13,173 bases of DNA, taken from contig JABCSP010000032.1 in NCBI GenBank assembly GCA_018238825.1, positions 1 to 13,173 of the forward strand, read 5' to 3'. The DNA comes from Candidatus Thorarchaeota archaeon. GTDB lineage: Archaea > Asgardarchaeota > Thorarchaeia > Thorarchaeales > Thorarchaeaceae. Below are positions 7,271-13,173 of this stretch, piece after piece. The notes beneath the pieces are model-generated. The model saw nothing but the letters and a program-made list of their open reading frames with translations. It was not told the DNA's origin and ran no database searches. The position numbers were made by a program, and so were the translations under genes. Within the stretch, counting starts at the first letter, position 1; every line of letters begins with the position of its first letter.

Positions 7271-8857
7271 ATGATGAAGCGATTCATTCAAGAGCGTGGA
7301 AAAATCCGGAAGCGCATCAACTCCAACATTCGGGTTGATAGATATCTTCACCTTTTCATCACTGCAATTCTTGCAATTAACATGGTTCTGATTATATACA
7401 CAATGATTGTTATCACATTCAGAATGAGTCTAGGTGGTGTTGGAGTACTTGATTCAATGCCGATTGCCCTTTACATTCTTCCTCTGATGGTTTTTCTACC
7501 TCTTATGATTCGAGATTATTACCAAAGCAGAACAGCTGCTACGAGTTTCTTGATTCTTCTGATTGCTAGTGTGTTCTTCAGCATGCTTTCGCTTTTGGTT
7601 CGTGGCTTTCTAGTTTTTGTGATATTCAATGTAGTGGCTGTAGCGCTAATCTTCATTCTTGGACGTTATAGACCAAAGGGTAGTCTTCGTTCAGCTGGCA
7701 AGAAGGGTATTGTATACATCTTACTCCTTAATATGCTAAGTCTGACATTTCCGGTTTCTATTGTGATTATGGGGCAAGTACCAATTGCTCATGTATCTAG
7801 CAATTCAGATGCAAGTATGATGCTTAGCGTTCCCTTAGCAGATTTTGACTTTCCCTATGTAAATATCACACCCTCAACCAGTATCATTTCAGATTTGGAA
7901 TCAAATCAGTTTGGAGTGAACCTTAGAGTATTGGAAAATGATACTGAATCTTGGCTGAGACTTGGAGATTGGTTGATAGCTCTTAACGCTTCAAATGTAC
8001 CTTATACAATTACACTTACTGCAGATCGAGCTAGCATTGTTGGTTCTGAACCTACAGCAATCGGTACAACTGATGTCATTCAAGGAGTATATGAATCTCA
8101 TAGAAATGCATTACCACAGCTTACTGCTGAATTACAGAACATCACAAATTCACCTCTACATGTTCTCTTTGACATGACTCTTTCACGTCCTGAATGGCAG
8201 AAGCTGATGTTCCACACAAGAAGTCTTGATCTTATTGGATTCTCAGAATTAATGAGAACTTCAATCTATTCCACAGACATCTCAATTATAGAACAAGAGT
8301 CTGCTTTACTAGCACAACAAGCTGATAGTGCAGGTTTCTCAGCTGGAATAATAGTCGAATCTTTTGTTATCGATGATTTGCAGGATAACGATAATGTGGC
8401 AATGAGATTGAGTGGAGTGACGATATCATCTTTGGACTTGTGGGACACTATTGAAGTGTCGAGTGGAAGATCTAGGATTTCGATTGAGATGAGTGGTGAT
8501 GTAGGTGAGTATCTTGTTGAATCGTACTCCAAATCACTCGGTGTTCTTGGCTCCAAGTATTCTATTCGAATCGGAGAAGTTGGCAATGCCACCGATATTG
8601 ATGATCGGTCCGAGATTGTGTATGAAAATCTAGAAATACTATGTAATGATATTGCATTAGCAACTGGGAATGGAGTAGATAACCTAACCATCGACTCTCT
8701 TCCATCACTTCTATCAAGTTTCGGTTCATCTGCAATATCTGATTTACGTGAATTAATAAACACGACAAGTATTGGGACTGCAACATACACTTTCAGAATC
8801 TATGCATATCGAGCTGTCTTCATTGCAATAGATTCGTTCGATATTCTTATGCTATGA
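7271..8857 (+). CDS. Membrane protein with five predicted N-terminal helices and large outside domain, unknown function
   Basis: This 528-aa protein is not recognised. The N-terminus is basic (KRFIQERGKIRKR), followed by hydrophobic helices at about 27-50, 62-80, 90-108, 111-131 and 146-169. The loop at 132-145 is strongly positive, so the positive-inside rule places the N-terminus inside and residues ~172-528 outside. All seven N-X-S/T sequons (N198, N223, N239, N290, N439, N471, N497) fall in that outer part, which agrees. The outer domain alternates short hydrophobic strands (FGVNLRVL, PYTITLTA, PLHVLFDM, AGIIVESFVI, YSIRIGEVG) with helical stretches. That rhythm would suit a TIM-barrel-like enzyme, but I see no catalytic signature, so this is a guess. 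The start is one of two adjacent ATGs with no clear ribosome site, perhaps a leaderless mRNA. It diverges from the reductase gene and stops 20 nt before the convergent 305-aa gene. Confidence 0.85.
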   Translation: MMKRFIQERGKIRKRINSNIRVDRYLHLFITAILAINMVLIIYTMIVITFRMSLGGVGVLDSMPIALYILPLMVFLPLMIRDYYQSRTAATSFLILLIASVFFSMLSLLVRGFLVFVIFNVVAVALIFILGRYRPKGSLRSAGKKGIVYILLLNMLSLTFPVSIVIMGQVPIAHVSSNSDASMMLSVPLADFDFPYVNITPSTSIISDLESNQFGVNLRVLENDTESWLRLGDWLIALNASNVPYTITLTADRASIVGSEPTAIGTTDVIQGVYESHRNALPQLTAELQNITNSPLHVLFDMTLSRPEWQKLMFHTRSLDLIGFSELMRTSIYSTDISIIEQESALLAQQADSAGFSAGIIVESFVIDDLQDNDNVAMRLSGVTISSLDLWDTIEVSSGRSRISIEMSGDVGEYLVESYSKSLGVLGSKYSIRIGEVGNATDIDDRSEIVYENLEILCNDIALATGNGVDNLTIDSLPSLLSSFGSSAISDLRELINTTSIGTATYTFRIYAYRAVFIAIDSFDILML

Positions 8858-8877
8858 TTTGTCGTTACACACCTTGG

Positions 8878-9795
8878 CTAGGTCTTAGGTGACTTGATGT
8901 AGACTTCAAAGACGCCAGTCCATATTTCACTACTTGGTTCTGCTTTCACAAGTAAGTTGCCACCGAAATTCACACCCACAGGTTTCGCTTTGCCTTTCTT
9001 CCAGACATCTGCAAAAATGAGTGAATGCATATTGTTTTGGAAATCTTCGGTAACCCTCTGTATCATTCCATCTATGTACGCTTCATCAATACCTTGTGGT
9101 GTAAGATCCGTAGTAGACCTGAATAGGCGTCCTTCACTAACTGCCCCTTCTGTCTTATCAAATGTGTATCCAATTCCTCCAACTAGATGAAATTCACCCT
9201 GTGGCACTTGGGGCTCATCACCCACAACTATTACATCGCCATTGGCTAGAAGAATGTATTCAGGATCTGCAACTAGGAACGGAATTGATGCTGCCTCAAC
9301 TGATACCTCATCCATTTTCAGTTTCTTGACCAGGAATTCACCAAGGGTGCTTACGCGTCTATCATATCTGAAAGGTGAAAATTCGGCAAGATGCATAACA
9401 TTCTTGGCTTTTCGAACTATAACATCTACGGCACGTTGAGCTGTTTTAAGAAACTTGATACGTTCTGTTTTACTCTCAAGTACATCTCCCGCAGATATTA
9501 CTACTCTCATAAAATCAAGTGTTCGAAATTTTGACAAAATCGTTCTACTTAGATAAGCTGTATCATCCGATTCAAGGAAGCCTTCTTGAAGACAAACACT
9601 CTTTGGGATAGGATTTCCTAGGTGAACCTGAACACACCGACTACTTCGATTTGGTTTGAAGAAAATTCCAACATCATAGTTCCTTCGTGGTATATTGTTG
9701 AGTTGTCTTACAAATGGTCCATCCGGTACTATTTCCTTAGCCCTAGCTTTCCCATAAATCTGAGAGTACTTTGCAAAGTGATCTTTCCTTGACAT
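8878..9795 (-). CDS. Conserved-looking soluble protein of unknown function (305 aa)
   Basis: I do not recognise a family. The product has no signal peptide or membrane segment and is rich in Lys/Arg near the N-terminus (MSRKDHFAKYSQIYGKARAKE). Three parts can be seen: a mixed region at 35-105 with strands such as VGIFFKPN and FMRVVISAGDVL; a basic helical stretch at 107-136 (KTAQRAVDVIVRKAKNV); and a beta-rich C-terminal half (170-300) with YILLANGDVIVVGD, FHLVGGIGYTFD and WTGVFEVYI. The ATG at 9795 is preceded by GGGAG at 11 nt, supporting the start. Codon use and length look like a real gene and the frame is unbroken. It is convergent with the membrane protein on its left and divergent from the zinc-motif gene on its right. 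Both neighbours are membrane proteins, which says little about its role. Confidence 0.8.
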   Translation of the reverse strand: MSRKDHFAKYSQIYGKARAKEIVPDGPFVRQLNNIPRRNYDVGIFFKPNRSSRCVQVHLGNPIPKSVCLQEGFLESDDTAYLSRTILSKFRTLDFMRVVISAGDVLESKTERIKFLKTAQRAVDVIVRKAKNVMHLAEFSPFRYDRRVSTLGEFLVKKLKMDEVSVEAASIPFLVADPEYILLANGDVIVVGDEPQVPQGEFHLVGGIGYTFDKTEGAVSEGRLFRSTTDLTPQGIDEAYIDGMIQRVTEDFQNNMHSLIFADVWKKGKAKPVGVNFGGNLLVKAEPSSEIWTGVFEVYIKSPKT

Positions 9796-9930
9796 CCTGT
9801 ATCAATCTCCCACAATCCTGCCCTAATTATATCAATCTCTATTATCTCTTTCTTATATGCCACAATGTATTTAGCGGGCAAATAGGGGATGAATTTCTAA
9901 TAAGATTACAAATCAAGGAATGATTAATCT
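9796..9930. promoter_or_regulatory. Divergent promoter region
   Basis: This AT-rich 135-nt gap lies between two divergently transcribed genes. TTATAT at 9853-9858 reads as a TATA-box-like element on both strands (minus strand GCATATAAG). It sits about 58 nt upstream of the 305-aa gene start and about 75 nt upstream of the 94-aa gene. A second candidate, GATATAATTAG on the minus strand (9833-9823), is closer to the 305-aa gene. AAGGA at 9915-9919 is a weak ribosome site for the plus-strand gene. No operator-like palindrome was obvious. Assignment is by AT pattern only. Confidence 0.35.
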
Positions 9931-10215
9931 ATGGAACGGTCACGTGTGGGTTTGATCTTGATATTGATAGGTGCGATTCTTTTTGTAATTTCACTCTTTG
10001 TTCTTCTTTTATACAATGATTTCTACTTGTTTTCCTTGTTTGCTATGTTCCTCGCAGTCATACTAATTGCGATAGGCTTTGCTTACGCAAGAGGTGTGGA
10101 TAGTTTTATTGATTACACCTCAGATGATTGTTTTTATTGTAAAGGATCTGGAAAAATCGACACTGAAACATGTCCACGATGTGGTGGTACCGGAATTGCG
10201 CGAGCAGATGATTAG
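9931..10215 (+). CDS. Small two-helix membrane protein with DnaJ-like zinc motif
   Basis: This 94-aa protein has two hydrophobic helices at about 6-28 and 31-53, separated by a short YNDF turn. After a short linker comes a C-terminal pair of CxxCxGxG motifs, C67-FYC-KGSG and C81-PRC-GGTG. Two such motifs make one zinc site in the DnaJ/Hsp40 cysteine-rich domain; here there are only two of the four repeats and no J domain. It is therefore a membrane-tethered half of a DnaJ-type zinc finger. Such domains bind unfolded protein or act as thiol or protein-interaction modules in known proteins; the role here is unknown. The basic N-terminus (MERSR) and reduced-looking cysteines suggest that both ends face the cytoplasm. 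AAGGA lies 11 nt before the ATG. The phosphodiesterase gene follows after 24 nt, probably in the same transcript. Confidence 0.87.
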   Translation: MERSRVGLILILIGAILFVISLFVLLLYNDFYLFSLFAMFLAVILIAIGFAYARGVDSFIDYTSDDCFYCKGSGKIDTETCPRCGGTGIARADD

Positions 10216-10239
10216 GTTCAAACTGTGTGGCTGTCATAA

Positions 10240-10938
10240 ATGAAGAATCAATTAGTTGTAGCACATAGAGGTGCTTCAGGTTTAGCTCCCGAAAATACTA
10301 TGGCTGCTCATCTAGTTGCTTTTAGAGCTGGAGCACATATGATTGAAACAGATGTCCAAGAAACTGAAGATGGTAAATTAGTATGCATACATGATTTTGA
10401 TGTTGATCGCACAACCAACGGGTCCGGTGCAATAGCTGAACTTTCCTATCGCGAAATTAGAGAGTTAGATGCAGGAGATGGAGAAAATATACCTTCCTTG
10501 GAGGAAGTACTCGACTATACTCGCGGCAAGTTGAAACTTAATATTGAGCTCAAGGTAACTGATATTGAGAAAAAAGTTCTGGACTTGGTTAAGAAACGTA
10601 AGATGATTCCAGATGTCATGATCTCTTCTTTTCTACATGGGACACTTGTTTCTACAAGAAATCTGGATACTGAGGTTTCTACAGCAGTATTGGTCACAAA
10701 ACTTCGAGATGATATGATCTCCTACGTGAACGAGCTTGAGGCAAATGCATTGAATCCAAATCATAAAACCATTTCACCAATTCTTGTAAACGACGCTCAT
10801 AGCAACAATGTCCTCATTTTTCCGTGGACAGTTAATGATTCCTCTCGGATGAAAGTTCTTTACAGTATGGGTGTAGATGGCATCATCACTGATTTTCCAG
10901 ATGTTGCTATTAAGATATTACAAGAAACCTCAACTTAG
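10240..10938 (+). CDS. Glycerophosphodiester phosphodiesterase (GDPD family, cytosolic)
   Basis: This 232-aa protein hydrolyses glycerophosphodiesters to glycerol 3-phosphate (or, in an archaeon, possibly glycerol 1-phosphate) plus an alcohol. Family motifs are clear: VAHRGASGLAPENT (7-20) with catalytic H9 and R10; the metal-binding pair E36-x-D38 in IETDVQ; IHDFDVDRTTNG with general-acid H51; IPSLEEVLD (84-92); NIELK (101-105) with E103 and K105; and the closing WTVND and GVDGIITDFPD. Length is at the short end of the UgpQ-like cytosolic group, and there is no signal peptide. It follows the zinc-motif gene by 24 nt on the same strand. Its TAG stop overlaps the TAA stop of the convergent hydrolase gene in the four bases TTAG (10935-10938). 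Confidence 0.94.
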   Translation: MKNQLVVAHRGASGLAPENTMAAHLVAFRAGAHMIETDVQETEDGKLVCIHDFDVDRTTNGSGAIAELSYREIRELDAGDGENIPSLEEVLDYTRGKLKLNIELKVTDIEKKVLDLVKKRKMIPDVMISSFLHGTLVSTRNLDTEVSTAVLVTKLRDDMISYVNELEANALNPNHKTISPILVNDAHSNNVLIFPWTVNDSSRMKVLYSMGVDGIITDFPDVAIKILQETST

Positions 10939-11720
10939 GTCGATCCAATTATCCTAGAAACAAATTTCTCTATATGAGGATAAGCTTCAGCACGAGTAGA
11001 ATGACAGGGGATAACATGTTCTCCCCCTTCTATCATGAAGAGTTGTTTATCAGTCGAGCTAATTCCATCTAAGGCTAATTTTCCATTTTCAGGATTTATC
11101 GTCTTGTCATCTGTTCCTTGAATAATGATTGTAGGAATGGCAATATTACTCATTTTACTCCGAGCTTGTTTTTGGACCTTGAAAAGTTCGTGAAAGACTG
11201 AAACTGGTTCTCTTGCATACTTTGTCCGTTTAACATCGTATTGCTCCTGAACCTTTTCCACATCTACTTCCCTATCCTTCATAAAATACTTCAATATCGG
11301 GACAAGCTTGGGCAGGATACCATCCACCTTCAAAGCTGGTGCGATAAGAACTAGTCCATCAATACCTTCATTCAACGAAGCTAGAAGTGTTGATAACACT
11401 CCTCCCATTGAAAAGCCTGCAACAAAGAGATATTTGGGATTCCATGATCTTACAACACGTAGACCGTCTTCTACCGAGTTGTACCAGTCCTTCCAGGTGG
11501 TTCTCTTCAAATCTTCAGGAGTTGTTCCATGACCTGCAAGTTGTACAGCAAAAGAAGCAATACGCCTCTCCTCAAGAAAATGCCCTAGAGTTTGTAATTC
11601 ATTTGGAGCCGCACAAAAACCATGTACTAAAAGAAAAGCAGCATTGGCTCCTTCAGGCCGGGTTTCAACACCCTTGATCTTAGGAGCCAATGAGATTTCA
11701 CCACCGAATTTGGAATTCAA
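10935..11720 (-). CDS. Alpha/beta hydrolase, monoglyceride-lipase/carboxylesterase-like
   Basis: The predicted product has 261 aa. It shows the alpha/beta-hydrolase order: oxyanion-hole strand LLVHGF (30-35); QLAGHGTTPEDL (60-71); nucleophile elbow GFSMGG with S104 (102-107); LVLIAPAL (123-130); acid residue D205 in QGTDDKTI; and H235 in GGEHVIPC. The lid region (~131-190) is short. This arrangement and the closing motifs resemble Est30-like carboxylesterases and monoacylglycerol lipases, which cleave short- to medium-chain esters or monoglycerides. There is no signal peptide. The start is TTG at 11720, only 7 nt after the stop of the upstream membrane-protein gene, and no ribosome site stands at a good distance (an AAGGA lies about 19 nt upstream), so translation may be coupled. 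The natural substrate cannot be read from sequence. Confidence 0.91.
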   Translation of the reverse strand: MNSKFGGEISLAPKIKGVETRPEGANAAFLLVHGFCAAPNELQTLGHFLEERRIASFAVQLAGHGTTPEDLKRTTWKDWYNSVEDGLRVVRSWNPKYLFVAGFSMGGVLSTLLASLNEGIDGLVLIAPALKVDGILPKLVPILKYFMKDREVDVEKVQEQYDVKRTKYAREPVSVFHELFKVQKQARSKMSNIAIPTIIIQGTDDKTINPENGKLALDGISSTDKQLFMIEGGEHVIPCHSTRAEAYPHIEKFVSRIIGST

Positions 11721-11727
11721 ATTCGTT

Positions 11728-13173
11728 CTATTGAGCAGTCCTTTGAATCTTGAAGCCTTCCTTCAAGAGTCCAAGTCGGAAACCTGCAATGAACCAACTA
11801 ATGATTGATAGTATTTCTGATCCTACTACGAATATTACCATGATAGAAATTACAAATGCAATCTCACCAGTGGTAGGCATTCCAGCGAAGAAGATGAGAA
11901 CGACTAGAATCATGATTATTGCCATAGCTAATTGTCCAAGCGTTGAAAACTTGATCAGATTCCCTTCTAGTTCATGGCCTTTTTCTTCTACATCTTTTGC
12001 AAGGTCTAGGTTAAGGCCTAGGATGAGAAATGAGCTAATTGCGTAGAGTGCTATTAGGAGTGCTGCACCTGTATTGGCTTCATGAGTAATTGTGTCATTC
12101 TCTGCGATGGCTGGAATCATCAACGTGAATAACAATGTTGCACCCATAATAATGCCTCCTGAACCATACCCTCTTCCGTGAGCGAATCCTGCCAAAGCAG
12201 AGTTCCTGAGTAGTAACGCAAGGAATGGTAGGACTATAATCACTGCTGACTGAACTGCTGGATCAATGCCCGGGATAAGTGTGATATTGAACCAGAGATT
12301 TGTTGGCCAGATTGCAAGTGGCCCTTGACCAAATAATCCAAGCATGAATGCAACAAGTAGTATTGATGAAATTATACTTACTATTACGGTCAGTGAACCT
12401 TGGGAGAATCCTGTTAGACCACGCCAACGACTTTCAATCATTATGAAGAACTGTGTAACAATGACTAGTATCCAAGGAATTGTCACAAGAAATGATAATG
12501 AAAATGGATGGACCATCATGAAGACTCCAGAAATGATTAGTGGGAGTCCTGTTACAATGTCCGTCTTGGCAGTGTACATTGAACCAATAAGAATCAAAGC
12601 TGCAGCTGGACCAATCACTAGGAAGAAGCCCCATCCTCCGCCAACCTCTGCATAGATTCCGGATTGACTTGCTGCAAGCATTCCCATGAAAATCATGAAT
12701 ACTGCAAATATCTTGCTACCACCCGTGACAATATCAGCACCTATTTTTGTGGTCTTGAGTTCTCTTGCACCTAATCTGGGTGAAAGCATAATCCAGAATA
12801 GCATCATTGCTAGGAATGCGTATATTATTGCAGGATTAGTCAAGAAATGAAATCCTACTTCACCTTCAGGAACAGTAACTATTGTGCTCCAAGGCTGCCA
12901 AATTGACCCTCCAAGTGGATGTTCTCTTATCGGCCCAATGAATACAGCAATTGAGCCAATTAGAGCAGTTAAGAAACCACTCAGTCCAAATGCAAATTTC
13001 GCTTTGCCTGGACTCCGTGCAAATCCTCGAATTGTAGATTTGGGTGACCACCAGTAGAGTAGTGCCATGATCTGACCCACAATTAATGCACTATAAGCAG
13101 CATAGATTAGGAATGGTCCAAAAGCCAGTCCCAAAGCAAGTAGAGGGATGAACAAACCATTTAGCATTCCAGC
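11728..13173 (-). CDS. Polytopic membrane protein of unknown function (probably 5' partial)
   Basis: An ATG at 13167 would give 479 aa, but the frame stays open through the last six bases of the window and no ribosome site is visible, so the true start may lie outside. About 13 hydrophobic helices can be seen, roughly at 5-22, 23-40, 57-79, 110-129, 151-167, 178-198, 204-220, 224-244, 258-279, 304-320, 335-353, 367-386, 409-429 and 434-464 (two of these may merge). Loops are short; the most charged are at 41-57 and 388-406 (DLAKDVEEKGHELEG), the latter probably cytosolic. There are no transporter signatures such as Walker motifs, and few charged residues inside helices. I do not recognise a family; a transporter or membrane-embedded enzyme are both possible. 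The alpha/beta hydrolase gene follows 7 nt downstream, so the two are probably one operon. Confidence 0.82.
   Translation of the reverse strand, partial: AGMLNGLFIPLLALGLAFGPFLIYAAYSALIVGQIMALLYWWSPKSTIRGFARSPGKAKFAFGLSGFLTALIGSIAVFIGPIREHPLGGSIWQPWSTIVTVPEGEVGFHFLTNPAIIYAFLAMMLFWIMLSPRLGARELKTTKIGADIVTGGSKIFAVFMIFMGMLAASQSGIYAEVGGGWGFFLVIGPAAALILIGSMYTAKTDIVTGLPLIISGVFMMVHPFSLSFLVTIPWILVIVTQFFIMIESRWRGLTGFSQGSLTVIVSIISSILLVAFMLGLFGQGPLAIWPTNLWFNITLIPGIDPAVQSAVIIVLPFLALLLRNSALAGFAHGRGYGSGGIIMGATLLFTLMIPAIAENDTITHEANTGAALLIALYAISSFLILGLNLDLAKDVEEKGHELEGNLIKFSTLGQLAMAIIMILVVLIFFAGMPTTGEIAFVISIMVIFVVGSEILSIISWFIAGFRLGLLKEGFKIQRTAQ

Noticed and set aside
8266..8790. Minus-strand 174-aa open frame opposite the membrane-protein gene
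   Set aside because: It is a long antisense shadow of a gene with clear topology and sequons; it has no ribosome site or recognisable domain.

Overview
The window looks archaeal, most likely from an Asgard archaeon of the Thorarchaeia type; this is an inference, because no rRNA or marker gene is present. The grounds are a geranylgeranyl-reductase-family flavoprotein (archaeal ether-lipid type), a giant NosD-like beta-helix surface protein with a Thr-rich stalk and a C-terminal membrane anchor, many N-glycosylation sequons on the predicted exported proteins, TTG/GTG starts alongside GGAG/GGTGA ribosome binding sites, and moderate to low GC. It holds nine protein genes, two of them cut by the window edges. 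I saw no tRNA, rRNA, CRISPR array or insertion sequence.

Layout. Left (1-4006, +): the C-terminal ~1,330 residues of a surface protein with two NosD-type beta-helix modules, five 87-residue beta-sandwich-like repeats in perfect 261-nt register, a Thr-rich linker and a membrane anchor. Convergent to it, on the minus strand, are a geranylgeranyl-reductase-like enzyme (7187-5961) followed by a FadD-like acyl-CoA ligase (5855-4194). These may be co-transcribed and end at a hairpin plus T-run. A membrane protein with five predicted helices and a large outside domain (7271-8857, +) diverges from the reductase and converges on an unrecognised 305-residue soluble protein (9795-8878, -).

Right: a divergent promoter region (9796-9930) separates the 305-residue gene from a two-gene plus-strand unit, a 94-residue membrane protein with a DnaJ-like zinc motif and a glycerophosphodiester phosphodiesterase. 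Its stop codon overlaps the stop of a convergent alpha/beta hydrolase (11720-10935, -), which lies 7 nt behind a polytopic membrane protein (13173-11728, -) that is probably cut by the window end.

Taken together, four enzymes here are plausibly lipid-related: isoprenoid-chain reductase, fatty acyl-CoA ligase, glycerophosphodiesterase and a monoglyceride-lipase/esterase-like hydrolase. They are not one operon, so a shared pathway is only a hypothesis. The most distinctive things seen directly are the architecture of the giant surface protein (23-residue Cys/Asn ladders, A-B-A-B-A alternation of the 87-residue repeats) and several unassigned membrane proteins.
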